From contig NZ_QAJL01000004.1 in assembly GCF_003852525.1 (NCBI RefSeq), forward strand, positions 594,009-658,008: a DNA stretch of 64,000 bases. Direction: 5' to 3'. The notes beneath the pieces were generated by a model. That model was not told the origin of the DNA. It saw only the letters and a list, made by a program, of their open reading frames with translations, and did not search any database. The first letter of the stretch is position 1; every line of letters begins with the position of its first letter. Positions 33,205-42,973 of this stretch are shown here, piece by piece. A program made the translations under genes and the position numbers. This stretch comes from Pedobacter sp. KBW06 (GTDB lineage: Bacteria > Bacteroidota > Bacteroidia > Sphingobacteriales > Sphingobacteriaceae).

Positions 33205-36200
33205 TTACACTAATTTTAATTCTGCACTATGCGCATAAAACAGATAGGTTTGTACTTTCTGATAGCCCATCGCGAGCAATAAATCCCGGTAACCATACAC
33301 CTGTTTGATGTGGGCATCGCTTTCTTTAAGGGTAAACTTATAGTCGATCACCACGACCTCCTTTCCTGAGATCAGGACTTTATCCGGGCGGTACATTTTT
33401 CCGCGGATGTCTATAATACTTTTTTCATTAATGGTTTCTTTGCCCGTTCCGAGTAAGGCCTGCAAACCTTTATGTTCCAAAACATTGACAGCTTGCTTTC
33501 TTAATGCCGGAAGTTCTTCGGCTTTAAAAACACCTTCATTCAGCATGGTATTCAAGACTTCCTCTACTTCTGCAGCATTCGCCGAAAGGGCCAATACCTC
33601 GTGTAAAATGCTCCCTTCTCTTCCTGCATTGGTCCCCGTCAGCATTTCCAGCTCCCTCCGCTTCAGTTTATTATTAAATACCTCACTGAGGCGCCCTGAT
33701 GTGGGATACTCCAGCAGGTTGATCAACTCCGGACGTTCTTCTTTGGAAGCTGATGAAATTGTTTTTTTAACGACGGGCTCATCTACGACAAAGGTTCCTT
33801 CTTCATTTAGCTGTTCCTGTAAGGTCATGGCCATCAGGTCGCCAATGGTGCTGATGGTCTCTGTTTTCTTGCCAAGGCAGGTAATGTACAGGTATTCTTT
33901 TGTCCTCGTGGTAGCCACATATAACATATTCAACGCATCCATGTTGTTGTACAACAATTCCTCATAATAAGGAATTGCGACAGCCGATTGGCCCAGTTCT
34001 TTATTGTATTTCAAAGGAATACTCTGCAACTGGTGGTACGGTGTGTTTTCTGTAGGCACCCAAAAGATGCTGTTGGGCTTGCCGTTAATTTCCCAGTTGC
34101 AAAATGGTACCATGACCACTTTAAAGGCAAGTCCTTTAGATTTATGGATGGTAATCACCTGCACAGCATCTGTATTTTCCGAAGAAGGCAAGGTTTTCCT
34201 GCGCCCCTCTTCTTCCCAGTAAGTAAGAAAGGAGGTAATTCCTTTTTCTCCCTGTCGGGCGAAATTCCCGGCGAGGTCCCTCAAAGCGAATAGATAAGGC
34301 ATATGTGCGGCATGATTGGCCCGGCTTAATCCATAAGCACGGATCAGCTTTTCTAATAATTCAGGCAATGGCTGCTGCATCCAGCTTTTCCAGTTCTCAC
34401 AAAGCTCCGGGGGTAAAATATCAGACAGGTCTTCCAGTCCTTTAATTTTCAGGTTAAACAATTGCTCTGGTTGTACCTTTTCTGCCTTCAGCTGCGCATA
34501 CAAGCTGATACAATTGGCTTTATACAAGGCTGTATTATTTGGAAGCCCTGCCATCACCATCAGGGTATTGATTAGAATTTTTACGGCTGTATTGTTTTCG
34601 ATCAGTAAAGCCTCTCCTGAAATCACGTTGATGTTGTTCTCCATCAATGCGTCCACTACGGCGATTGCTTCTGAGTTTGAACGCACCAATACACAGGCAT
34701 CCCCCGCTTTATATCGCTGTTCTTCTACGATAAGTCGGGTTAGCGTAGCCACCATTCTTCTTAAAGCTTCCGGCTTAAATCCCGTTCTTCCAAGACTGGC
34801 ACCATCGGCATCCGTTTTTAAAACCGAAAAGTCGATACTTCCTCCGGAAGCCGTTTTTGGGGTGAGCTTTTGGGCGACTTCAGCATATACATCCGTGATG
34901 ATGTGACCAAGTCCTCTTTCCGCCCACCAGTCGGCAAGTTTTTGATTGGCAGATTGCTCTTCTATGGTATCGTTCAACTTTCCTTGCATCAAGATCGGCA
35001 ATGCCTTAAAGAGCATGTTGTTAAACAGAATGATATTTTCGGTACTTCTATAGTTTTCTTCGAGATTTGCGGAAGTGACGTAGCTTTCGCCAATGTCTCT
35101 TTTCGCCTGCTGGTGAAGGATATTCCAATCGCCATTGCGCCAGCGATAGATGGATTGTTTTACATCGCCTACAATCAAATGATCGATCAGCTTACCATTG
35201 GCTTCCGCCATGGCATTCTTTAACAGGGGCTTAAAGTTCCCCCATTGATTGGAAGAGGTATCCTGAAATTCATCAAACAGAAAATGGCGATACCGGCTTC
35301 CCGTTTTTTCCCAGATAAAAGCTGGGTTATCATCATCCTCACCGGTAATACCTTTCAAAAGATTCTGGGCATCACTGATCAGCAGGTTGCCACTTTCCTG
35401 CCTGTAGGTTTTCAGTAAAACGGCCATTTCCTGCATCAAACGCAGATAGTATAAGTTTTTATTGAAAGCCTGGGCAAGGATATACTCCGGCAATCCGGAA
35501 ATATAGCGTTGATATAGCTGATCAAGTAATGGGTTAAGGCTGGAATATAAAGAATCGTCTGATCCAGCTTTAAACCACTCTTCCGGTTCATTGATCAGCT
35601 TTGAAATGTTCTCAATTTTTGAAAAATCACCATCTGCAATCTTTGAAATGGAAAGCAATGGAGATCGGGATTTTCCTTTCAGCTGATCGGTACTGATATT
35701 GGCCGATTCAAATAGTTTTACAGCTTGTAAAGCTTTCTCTTTGAGCTCGCTTTCAAATAAAGTAATCTGCTGCCGGGTAGATTTGCTATACTCCCCAAAC
35801 ATGACATTTAAATCATTATGCTCGATGAGCTCCTGAATGGCATTATCGAACGGCTGGTAACGCTCTTTAAATATTTCTCCTGCAAGGTCGATCAACTCAT
35901 TTCTGTAATTCCAGCTGATGTTGTTGCTGATTCTATCCATCGCCAGGTCAATGATCCACTGGAGCAGGTTGGGGTTGCTGTCCATCTGCTCATCGAGTTT
36001 ATCGGCAAGTTCATTTTTTACCTTTTCAAAGTTCATCTCCAGTGCATAACCGGAATCTAAACCAAGTTCAAAGGCAAAACCTCTGATGACTTTTTGGACA
36101 AAGCCGTCGATAGTGCTGACAGAAAAACGGCTGTAATCGTGTAATATCTTCTTATAAATTCTTTCTGATTTTTCCTGTAAAAGGTTTTTGTTTAAATCAG

Positions 36201-36444
36201 GATGTGCCTTTAGGACTAGAGTTCTGTAATCTTCTACCTCTTCCTGCCCTAATGCAAAGCCTTTAAGCACCTCCATGATCCTGGTTTTCATCTCTTCAGT
36301 AGCCTTATTGGTAAAGGTTACAGCCAGAATTTCCCTGTACTTCGTTTCTCCCGACAAGAGTAAGGTCAAATAATGTGCTGTAAGACTGAATGTTTTACCG
36401 GATCCTGCGGAGGCTTGTAATATTTTTAGAGGCTGTTGCGGCAT
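33205..36444 (-). CDS. AddA/RecB-like UvrD-family helicase-nuclease
   Basis: 1079 residues. Walker A is 'ASAGSGKT' (11-18). Other helicase motifs are 'EILAVTFTNKATEEMKTRI', 'HFLFDEFQDTSSNQW' (motif II), 'NYRSTENII', 'TIHKSKGLAF' and 'MLYVATTRTKEYLYI'. A C-terminal RecB-type nuclease domain is marked by 'GKEVVVIDYKF' (about 1036-1046). It unwinds and degrades broken DNA ends with the AddB-like protein. The start is supported by placing the ATP-binding motif immediately after the N terminus, as in all UvrD helicases. Confidence 0.9.
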   Translation of the reverse strand: MPQQPLKILQASAGSGKTFSLTAHYLTLLLSGETKYREILAVTFTNKATEEMKTRIMEVLKGFALGQEEVEDYRTLVLKAHPDLNKNLLQEKSERIYKKILHDYSRFSVSTIDGFVQKVIRGFAFELGLDSGYALEMNFEKVKNELADKLDEQMDSNPNLLQWIIDLAMDRISNNISWNYRNELIDLAGEIFKERYQPFDNAIQELIEHNDLNVMFGEYSKSTRQQITLFESELKEKALQAVKLFESANISTDQLKGKSRSPLLSISKIADGDFSKIENISKLINEPEEWFKAGSDDSLYSSLNPLLDQLYQRYISGLPEYILAQAFNKNLYYLRLMQEMAVLLKTYRQESGNLLISDAQNLLKGITGEDDDNPAFIWEKTGSRYRHFLFDEFQDTSSNQWGNFKPLLKNAMAEANGKLIDHLIVGDVKQSIYRWRNGDWNILHQQAKRDIGESYVTSANLEENYRSTENIILFNNMLFKALPILMQGKLNDTIEEQSANQKLADWWAERGLGHIITDVYAEVAQKLTPKTASGGSIDFSVLKTDADGASLGRTGFKPEALRRMVATLTRLIVEEQRYKAGDACVLVRSNSEAIAVVDALMENNINVISGEALLIENNTAVKILINTLMVMAGLPNNTALYKANCISLYAQLKAEKVQPEQLFNLKIKGLEDLSDILPPELCENWKSWMQQPLPELLEKLIRAYGLSRANHAAHMPYLFALRDLAGNFARQGEKGITSFLTYWEEEGRRKTLPSSENTDAVQVITIHKSKGLAFKVVMVPFCNWEINGKPNSIFWVPTENTPYHQLQSIPLKYNKELGQSAVAIPYYEELLYNNMDALNMLYVATTRTKEYLYITCLGKKTETISTIGDLMAMTLQEQLNEEGTFVVDEPVVKKTISSASKEERPELINLLEYPTSGRLSEVFNNKLKRRELEMLTGTNAGREGSILHEVLALSANAAEVEEVLNTMLNEGVFKAEELPALRKQAVNVLEHKGLQALLGTGKETINEKSIIDIRGKMYRPDKVLISGKEVVVIDYKFTLKESDAHIKQVYGYRDLLLAMGYQKVQTYLFYAHSAELKLV

Positions 36445-36676
36445 TAGGTAAAGCTAAAATATTCTGCTGAGGTTTTTACAAAATAGTAGACGACTTAATT
36501 AGTAGACTAATTTTATAATCTGATTACATAAAGAACTGAATAGTTTCTTACTTTTGGTTTTAGCGGTGTGATCTGGAACTGCCGGGGTTATGATTTAGCT
36601 TTTCAGACGATGAAAAATCAATCATAAAACACCGGAAGGCAGAAAGAACAGCTAGTAAATGATAAAACAAACGACA

Positions 36677-37174
36677 ATGAAAAGAATAGCTTTAATACTT
36701 TTTGCTTTTGTAGCCATTTCGACGAGTGGCTTTGCCCAGGCGGCAAAAGAAGCCGTAAAGATTTACAATCCCTCTGCAAACGCACAGGCAGATATCGATG
36801 CCGCTGTATCCAAGGCAAAGAAAGAAGGTAAACATGTATTTATACAGGTAGGCGGCAACTGGTGTTCCTGGTGTATTGCTTTCCATAATCTCGTAGACAG
36901 CACTCCGGAGCTTAAAACTGTGCTGAATGACAATTACGAAACGGTACTGGTTAATTACAGTAAAGAGAATAAAAATGAAGCCGTATTGGCGAAATTAAAC
37001 TATCCGGGACGCTTTGGTTTTCCTGTATTCCTGATTCTTGATGGAGAGGGAAAATTATTACACACGCAAAACTCAGCTTATCTTGAAGAAGGTAAAGGGC
37101 ATAGTGTTAAAAAAGTAACGGAATTCCTTAAAAACTGGAATGTTGCAGCACTAAAGCCTGAAAACAATAAATAG
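36677..37174 (+). CDS. Secreted thioredoxin-fold protein
   Basis: About 165 residues from the ATG of 'MKRIALILFAFVAISTSGFAQ', which gives a clean signal peptide; an ATG 18 bp upstream adds six polar residues and is less likely. The mature protein is a thioredoxin_7-type domain with redox motif 'GGNWCSWCIAFHN' (CSWC) and 'GRFGFPVFLILDGEGKLL'. It is expected in the periplasm, acting on disulfides, though the partner is unknown. Confidence 0.85.
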   Translation: MKRIALILFAFVAISTSGFAQAAKEAVKIYNPSANAQADIDAAVSKAKKEGKHVFIQVGGNWCSWCIAFHNLVDSTPELKTVLNDNYETVLVNYSKENKNEAVLAKLNYPGRFGFPVFLILDGEGKLLHTQNSAYLEEGKGHSVKKVTEFLKNWNVAALKPENNK

Positions 37175-37188
37175 AACTTTTAAAAATG

Positions 37189-37233
37189 ATCCTGCTGATG
37201 CGACCTTATTGATCACATCAGCAGGATTTTTTT
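37189..37233. terminator. Bidirectional terminator
   Basis: ATCCTGCTGATG (37189-37200) pairs with CATCAGCAGGAT (37216-37227), followed by T7. It lies between the thioredoxin-fold gene (+) and the GH3 gene (-). Confidence 0.85.
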
Positions 37234-38935
37234 ATTCCCCGTCGCCGTATTTAAACGCTGCATTTATGGACACCGGCAATTTTCCGGTAGGAACGAATTG
37301 GTTTTTAATCACCGAAGATGCTGCACGTTGCATAAAATCTTCTTTCTGATAGGCTACAATCAGCCCTTTGCTATTTTCAAGCCCAGGTAAGGCACTAATG
37401 TTGTAAGGGTTGGCAAACAAGGCGAACACGGCATTTTTATCAGACATATCTTTAATGAACATCTTTAAATCTGCACTCAGTACCATTCCGTTTCCGGGAC
37501 GATTCCTCATGTCATGAATTCCCACAATCACCTGGTCGAAACCGGAAATCTCTCTTAACACTTTCGCAATCGAATTTGCATTGGCATCTTTATCCAGCGT
37601 ATAAAAAACCGAATTCTTATAATAAGTACCCAAATCTTTCTGGAAAGTAGTTACGTTAGGTGTACCAATACTAATGATGATCGTTCTCTTTTCCGCAGAC
37701 AGCGTTTTCAGGTATTGTTTCCCTCTCAAAACGGTCATAGAAGCATCTGCCAATTGTTGCAATAAGGTTAAACTCTCTGCCCTGTTGACTTCAGCAAGAA
37801 TATTGTGTTCATTGATGGTGTCCTTTACATTTAGTCCAGCCCAATATTTTGCCGTGAGGATCTTCTTTACACTTTCGTCTATTCGGTCCATACTGATCCT
37901 TCCTGACCTTATGGCTTTACGGACCAGCTTAATGGCCCGGGCACTATTTTCTGAAAGCTCCAGAATGTCATTCCCCGCAATGATGCCCATCACATCGGCT
38001 TCTCCATCTTTAAAGTATTTCACCACGCCTTTCATTCCCATCGCATCGGAGATGACGATACCTTTAAAGCCAAGTTCCTCCTTTAAAATGCCGGTCACAA
38101 TTGGTTTAGATAAGGTAGAAGGCATATTGGGTGTATTGTCCAACGCCGGAATGTTCATGTGTGCAATCATGACTCCTGCAGCACCTTCTTTAATGAGTTC
38201 CCTGAAAGGATAGATTTCAAGACTGTCCAAACGTGCTTTGGTAAAAGGCAATTTTGGAAGGTCATAATGTGAGTCTATATCGGTATCTCCATGCCCGGGA
38301 AAATGCTTTAAACTCACCAAAAGACCACCGTCCTGCATTCCTTTCATATAAGCCGAAGCTTTGGCCGTTACATTATATTTATTTTCTCCGAATGATCTGA
38401 AATTGATCACAGGATTTTTTGGATTGTTATTGACGTCTACATCCGGGGCAAGATTCATGTGCATTCCTATGCGTTTGTAATCTTTTGCGACCTCCAATCC
38501 CATCTTATAGATCAGTTCTTTATCCTGAACAGCGCCCAGTGCCATCTGGTAAGGATAGGAAACCGTACTGTCTAAACGCATGCCCAGCCCCCACTCTCCA
38601 TCTGAGGTGATGAGTAAAGGAACCCTTGCGAGCGATTGATATTGATTGGTTAAAACCGCCTGCCTGCCAGGACCACCCTGAAAGAAGACCAGTCCGCCAA
38701 TTTTTTCCTTTTTAATCACTCTTCCAATGGAATCTTCATAGACTTTACCCATATCGGTATGCGCCCTTACGAAAAACATTTGCGCAATCTTCTGACGCTT
38801 ATTTAGTTTTTTAAATACTGAGTCTACCCATTGGTTGGGGCTCGCCAGGGTTTCTAAGTATGTTTTTTTTTGTGCCTGAACTGAAGAGAGTCCACTGAAC
38901 AAAAGAAGAAGGGCTATCGGATGCTTAAATCTCAT
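37232..38935 (-). CDS. Glycoside hydrolase family 3, NagZ-like beta-N-acetylglucosaminidase
   Basis: 567 residues with a signal peptide (about 1-21, ending VQAQ). The GH3 catalytic barrel holds the NagZ signature 'KHFPGHGDTDIDSHYDLP' (about 210-227), whose Asp/His pair is the unusual acid-base dyad of this group, and 'FKGIVISDAMGM' with the nucleophile Asp. About 180 further residues form a C-terminal alpha/beta sandwich, which NagZ of E. coli lacks. Likely role: trimming N-acetylglucosamine from peptidoglycan fragments in the envelope. Substrate is inferred from the motif. Confidence 0.85.
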   Translation of the reverse strand: MRFKHPIALLLLFSGLSSVQAQKKTYLETLASPNQWVDSVFKKLNKRQKIAQMFFVRAHTDMGKVYEDSIGRVIKKEKIGGLVFFQGGPGRQAVLTNQYQSLARVPLLITSDGEWGLGMRLDSTVSYPYQMALGAVQDKELIYKMGLEVAKDYKRIGMHMNLAPDVDVNNNPKNPVINFRSFGENKYNVTAKASAYMKGMQDGGLLVSLKHFPGHGDTDIDSHYDLPKLPFTKARLDSLEIYPFRELIKEGAAGVMIAHMNIPALDNTPNMPSTLSKPIVTGILKEELGFKGIVISDAMGMKGVVKYFKDGEADVMGIIAGNDILELSENSARAIKLVRKAIRSGRISMDRIDESVKKILTAKYWAGLNVKDTINEHNILAEVNRAESLTLLQQLADASMTVLRGKQYLKTLSAEKRTIIISIGTPNVTTFQKDLGTYYKNSVFYTLDKDANANSIAKVLREISGFDQVIVGIHDMRNRPGNGMVLSADLKMFIKDMSDKNAVFALFANPYNISALPGLENSKGLIVAYQKEDFMQRAASSVIKNQFVPTGKLPVSINAAFKYGDGE

Positions 38936-39034
38936 TGAGGTGTAATCGGTTAAATCTCAAAGTTAAACAAAAAGCATTTAGATAAAAGGCGGCCTGATGT
39001 AACAAAAGCGGGGAGAAATAAAGTTAAAAAAAGA

Positions 39035-39063
39035 ATCCCGGCCCTAATTAAAGGTACCGGGAT
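39035..39063 (-). terminator. Terminator of the outer-membrane barrel gene
   Basis: ATCCCGG and CCGGGAT pair around a 15-nt loop. The minus strand continues into TTCTTTTTTT. Confidence 0.75.
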
Positions 39064-39086
39064 CTGCTTTCCATAGGTAAATGGAA

Positions 39087-39734
39087 TTAAAAAGTATAGC
39101 CTAATGACAAGGCAAAGCCTTTATTTTTCAGTTTGTCCTGATTGATGTCGTCATTAAATGTTTTCTGGAAGTCCATTGTATACCTTCCGTTCACGTTGAT
39201 GTTCGGAGTAATGGCATACCCCAATCCTACTACACCACCAGCGATGGATTTTTTATAGTCTTTTTTATTGGTAAAGCGATCTCCCACCTGTTCGCCATTC
39301 ACTTTAAATGACGATTCCTGAGAAAGTAAAAACGATGCCTGGGGACCAACAAAAACAGTTAGTTCAGGAGTAGGTCTGTATCCGACCAAAATTGGTACAT
39401 CCAGATATCCAACCTTAGAATTAAATTCAGAGGTCGTGTTTCCAAAAGTTTCTTTCACTTTACCTCCTTTTTGAGAATAGATCACCTCCGGAAGGAAAGC
39501 AAAACCGCCCCCCAAAGGTAGATCCGCATAAACACCAGCCTGAAATCCAACTTTAGAATCTGTGGAATAACTTTGATCCCCGATAGAGATTTTTCCCATG
39601 TTCATTAAATTTGCACCCGCCTTAATACCGAATCTCATTTGATCATTTGCAGCAGATTGTGATGTTTGTGCTTTTGACTGGAAGGCCAGACTACTGATGG
39701 TCAGACCCAATCCTATAATGAATAATTTTTTCAT
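39087..39734 (-). CDS. Outer-membrane beta-barrel protein (PorT/porin-like)
   Basis: 215 residues starting at 'MKKLFIIGLGLTISSLAFQ', which gives a proper signal peptide; an in-frame ATG 57 bp upstream adds a segment without signal character. The mature domain shows alternating strands: 'MRFGIKAGANLMNMGKI', 'SKVGFQAGVYADLPLGGGF', 'FLPEVIYSQKGGKV', 'YLDVPILVGYRP', ending 'GFALSLGYTF' with C-terminal Phe. Typical small eight-stranded outer-membrane protein of Bacteroidota; transport role unknown. A paralogue lies ~300 bp upstream on the same strand. Confidence 0.85.
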   Translation of the reverse strand: MKKLFIIGLGLTISSLAFQSKAQTSQSAANDQMRFGIKAGANLMNMGKISIGDQSYSTDSKVGFQAGVYADLPLGGGFAFLPEVIYSQKGGKVKETFGNTTSEFNSKVGYLDVPILVGYRPTPELTVFVGPQASFLLSQESSFKVNGEQVGDRFTNKKDYKKSIAGGVVGLGYAITPNINVNGRYTMDFQKTFNDDINQDKLKNKGFALSLGYTF

Positions 39735-39982
39735 AGTTGTCGATTTTAATAAGTTTAAAATTCGGGCAGGGTATTGTAATAACCATGCCAAAAAAGGCGA
39801 TCACCCACGTATTCTGCAAAGCAACTTAAAAATAAAAACACTGACATACAGACAATTAAAGTCAAAAAGCAAATTCTGACTCAAGTAAAAAAATAGGATT
39901 TAAATTGTCCCAAATCCAACACATAATGTGTTTTGGATCAGGAAACCGGAAATTTGCAGAAACGAAATTATGCCCATAAAAA

Positions 39983-40010
39983 AGGAGGGTACCTGTTAAA
40001 GTACCCTCCT
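39983..40010 (-). terminator. Terminator of the second barrel gene
   Basis: AGGAGGGTAC pairs with GTACCCTCCT around an 8-nt loop. On the minus strand T6 follows directly. Confidence 0.85.
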
Positions 40011-40029
40011 CAATTTATTTTTCCTAAGG

Positions 40030-40644
40030 TTAGAATTTCACACCCACACCTACAGAGAATACCTGGTTTTTGTATTCAGGAGTTTGTTTCGTTCCATCTT
40101 CATTGTTTTTCTGGAAATCAAGAGCATAACGGCCATGAATGTCAAATTTATCATTGATATCATATCTAAATCCAATCACTCCACCAACAAGGCTCTTTTT
40201 AAATTTATCCGAATCTTCATTGAACTGGTTTTCTATAACAGTACCAAAACGGTTATCAAATTTATTCTTGGTAGAAGTTAAGAATGAAACCTGAGGACCT
40301 GCAACCAGGTTTAGTCCACTACCCCCAAGATTAATAGTTGCCAGAATTGGAATATCAATGAAGTGGGTAGTTTGAGTGTATTCTCCGAAAGAAGTCTGCG
40401 CTTTATACCCTTTGGTCGAATACAATAGCTCCGGAGTAAATGCAAGTCCTTTGATCAGGTTGATGTCTAAGGTAACACCGGCATTAAAACCAGGATTTAC
40501 TTTAGTGCTATAATTGTTGTTTCCATCTCCCTTAATGATGTTAGGGATGTTCAAACCTGCTTTAACCCCTAACCTGATGGGACTTTGTGCATTAGCTGCA
40601 CCAGCAACGAATAGGCCTATAGCCAAAATAATGATCTTTTTCAT
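40030..40644 (-). CDS. Outer-membrane beta-barrel protein, paralogue
   Basis: 204 residues, signal peptide 'MKKIIILAIGLFVAGAANAQ'. The same pattern as its neighbour is seen: 'IRLGVKAGLNIPNIIKG', 'VNPGFNAGVTLDINLIKGL', 'FTPELLYSTKGYKAQ', 'FIDIPILATINLG', 'HGRYALDFQKNNED', and a C-terminal 'VFSVGVGVKF' with Phe. A separate terminator for each gene argues against co-transcription. Function unknown beyond membership of the small barrel family. Confidence 0.85.
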   Translation of the reverse strand: MKKIIILAIGLFVAGAANAQSPIRLGVKAGLNIPNIIKGDGNNNYSTKVNPGFNAGVTLDINLIKGLAFTPELLYSTKGYKAQTSFGEYTQTTHFIDIPILATINLGGSGLNLVAGPQVSFLTSTKNKFDNRFGTVIENQFNEDSDKFKKSLVGGVIGFRYDINDKFDIHGRYALDFQKNNEDGTKQTPEYKNQVFSVGVGVKF

Positions 40645-40974
40645 GTTGTGTTGTTTTATGTCAGGGTCTTAGAAAGAAATGTGCCAGAATTTATATTTTC
40701 AGTATCAGATGCCCTTAGAACTCAGCTATAGATTCATTTAAAGCGAATTAGCATCCTGATATCTTTTGTCTTTTTTATCACTGCCTCCAGCTTATCTTCC
40801 GCAGTAATTGTATCGAATTTGATACAAACCGTATTCATGACTTGAGCATAACATCGAAAAACACTAAAAAATTAATAATTGACATTTTCGATTCTGCTTC
40901 TTTTAGTTTCAATAACGATTGTTTATACTTACGTATAATTACGATTAGTGTTATAAATCATTAAATCTTTTGAG
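40645..40974. other. 330-bp divergent intergenic region
   Basis: Between the barrel gene (-) and the aquaglyceroporin gene (+). It holds an inverted repeat TTGTATC-GAATTT-GATACAA (40808-40827) inside a short minus-strand reading frame (40734-40838). No exact TAnnTTTG box was found in front of the aquaporin. Confidence 0.4.
40734..40838 (-). CDS. Possible 34-residue small protein
   Basis: The frame reads MNTVCIKFDTITAEDKLEAV and continues, with 14 mostly basic residues, to a TGA. The composition is protein-like (Lys/Glu/Ile-rich, amphipathic), but there is no recognisable promoter or ribosome site and no family match. It may equally be a gene remnant. Confidence 0.2.
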   Translation of the reverse strand: MNTVCIKFDTITAEDKLEAVIKKTKDIRMLIRFK

Positions 40975-41706
40975 ATGTCGGAATTTTCAGCCGAAGTAAT
41001 CGGTACCATGGTCATGATTCTTTTGGGAAACGGTGTAGTTGCCAATGTTGTTTTAACAGGAACAAAAGGGAATAACGGGGGGTGGATTGTCATCACGACC
41101 GCCTGGGCATTAGCCGTTTTTGTAGGTGTAGTGATTGCCGGCCCATATAGTGGTGCTCACCTAAATCCAGCTGTCTCCATCAGTATGGCCCTTATCGGAA
41201 AACTAAGCTGGGCGAAAGTCCCGGTTTACATTCTGGCACAATTTATCGGTGCTTTTTTAGGTTCTTTCCTCGTTTGGCTGACCTACAAAGACCACTATAA
41301 GCTGACCGAAGATCAGGGTGCCAAACGTGCTACCTTCTGTACGGCCCCAGCGATCAGAAATACCTGGTCAAATCTCATTAGTGAAATCATAGGCACATTT
41401 ATATTAATTTTTGTGATTTTTCATTTTACCGATGCTGCTATGGGCATTGATAAAACGCCGGTAGGTTTAGGTTCTCTTGGAGCTTTACCGGTAGCCTTTC
41501 TTGTTTGGGTTATTGGTTTATCGCTCGGAGGTACTACTGGATATGCAATTAACCCGGCAAGAGATCTGGGCCCCAGAATCATGCATGCCATTTTACCTGT
41601 ACATGGGAAAGGAGACAACGACTGGGGCTACGCCTGGATTCCCGTTGTCGGTCCGTTGACTGGCGCCTTACTCGCATTTGCGTTGAACTTATTTATAAAA
41701 ATATAA
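40975..41706 (+). CDS. glpF: Aquaporin family glycerol-uptake facilitator (MIP)
   Basis: 243 residues with six hydrophobic helices and two half-helices bearing the NPA boxes: 'GAHLNPAVSISM' and 'GYAINPARDLGPR'. The Asp after the second NPAR marks the glycerol-conducting branch of the family. The N terminus begins directly with 'FSAEVIGTMVMILLGNGVVA', the typical first helix. It passes glycerol and other small neutral solutes through the inner membrane. No glycerol kinase or dehydrogenase gene is adjacent. Confidence 0.9.
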   Translation: MSEFSAEVIGTMVMILLGNGVVANVVLTGTKGNNGGWIVITTAWALAVFVGVVIAGPYSGAHLNPAVSISMALIGKLSWAKVPVYILAQFIGAFLGSFLVWLTYKDHYKLTEDQGAKRATFCTAPAIRNTWSNLISEIIGTFILIFVIFHFTDAAMGIDKTPVGLGSLGALPVAFLVWVIGLSLGGTTGYAINPARDLGPRIMHAILPVHGKGDNDWGYAWIPVVGPLTGALLAFALNLFIKI

Positions 41707-41713
41707 CCATTAA

Positions 41714-41749
41714 AAAGGCGGTCCTGTAATATATTCCAGGACCGCCTTT
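41714..41749. terminator. Bidirectional terminator
   Basis: AAAGGCGGTCCTG pairs with CAGGACCGCCTTT around a 10-nt loop between the aquaporin gene (+) and the TlpA-like gene (-). Confidence 0.85.
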
Positions 41750-41775
41750 CAAAGTATAACACAATATTGATGTTG

Positions 41776-42783
41776 CTAAGGAGTCTTTGCCAAAGGAGTG
41801 GAAAGCAACTCTTCCAGCTTTTTATCCAGATCTTCTCCTCTCAGGTTTCTGCCGATAATCACTCCGTTAGGGTCGATCAATACATTTGCAGGAATCGCCC
41901 TTACTCCGTATAACTTTGCTGCAGCGCTATTCCAGAATGCAAGGTCAGAAACATGTGTCCAGCTCAGGTTGTCATCTTTAATTCCTTTTAACCAGGCTTC
42001 TTTGTTCTTATCGAGAGATACAGCAAAGATGTCAAATCCTTTATCATGATATTTTTCATATGCTTTTACCAGGTTTGGATTTTCTCTTCTGCAAGGTCCA
42101 CACCAGGATGCCCAGAAATCAAGCAATAAATATTTTCCAAAATGAGCAGACAGCTTAACTGATTTCCCTTCAGGTGTTAATCCTTCAAAATCAGGAGCTT
42201 TATTTCCGATACCAACACTGGTTAATACATTCACCAGATCTTTCAATACCGCAACATAAGGCGTATTGGACAGTTTAGGATCAAGCAGTTGTAAATTCTG
42301 TTTAATCTCCTCCGGACTTAATCTGTAGGAGAAATCTCTGTAAAGAACATAAGCCGCGACTAAAGAACCTGGATTCGCCTTAATAAATGCGTCTATTTTA
42401 ACCTCCTTCTGCTTTTTGTAGCTGGTAAATAAGTCATTGGAAACAGACCCTGTAACCACCGAATTTCTATAATAGCCTTCCGGGTCCAGTGAAACATCTA
42501 CTTTTCCTTTTTCTAAAAAAACATACAATGGACTCTCTTCCTTATCTATAGTTAAGCCATATAACTCCGGCAATTTAAGTGTCTTTTTAAATTTGAAAAT
42601 TCCATCTTTCAGCTCTGCGGAATCCAAAGTAAAAAACATCTTGTTATCGAATTTCTGCAGATAAACCTTACCTGAGCTTTGTCCCTTAACAGTTCCCGTA
42701 ATTTCTACATTACCTTTCTCTTGTGCGTAAACCGCTGCGCTGCTCAAAAGCAACGATAATGCAGCTATAATTAGTGTTTTCAT
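41776..42783 (-). CDS. TlpA-like thioredoxin-fold protein with DUF4369 domain
   Basis: 335 residues with signal peptide (about 1-20, ending VYAQ). The N-terminal DUF4369-type beta domain covers about 25-130 ('VEITGTVKGQSSGKVYLQKF', 'DSAELKDGIFKFKKTL'). The C-terminal TlpA/AhpC-type thioredoxin domain covers about 190-330, with 'LLLDFWASWCGPCRRENPNL' (redox CGPC) and 'LYGVRAIPANVLIDPNGVII' (cis-Pro loop). Proteins of this layout are abundant in Bacteroidota, probably as periplasmic reductants; no specific partner is seen. Confidence 0.9.
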   Translation of the reverse strand: MKTLIIAALSLLLSSAAVYAQEKGNVEITGTVKGQSSGKVYLQKFDNKMFFTLDSAELKDGIFKFKKTLKLPELYGLTIDKEESPLYVFLEKGKVDVSLDPEGYYRNSVVTGSVSNDLFTSYKKQKEVKIDAFIKANPGSLVAAYVLYRDFSYRLSPEEIKQNLQLLDPKLSNTPYVAVLKDLVNVLTSVGIGNKAPDFEGLTPEGKSVKLSAHFGKYLLLDFWASWCGPCRRENPNLVKAYEKYHDKGFDIFAVSLDKNKEAWLKGIKDDNLSWTHVSDLAFWNSAAAKLYGVRAIPANVLIDPNGVIIGRNLRGEDLDKKLEELLSTPLAKTP

Positions 42784-42973
42784 CGTATATCGGTTGATTT
42801 AATTCAGGCTTTTTATATTTATAAGCCTTAAGGTAAAGCAAAGATAAATAAATAAACTACTAATTCCATAGACTTTAATAGCAAACCCCATTCTTCTTTC
42901 CTATTCTCTTAATTTCATATTGATTTTCAAATACTTACCATTAATTAGAACTACCTTACACGAGGCAAGGGCG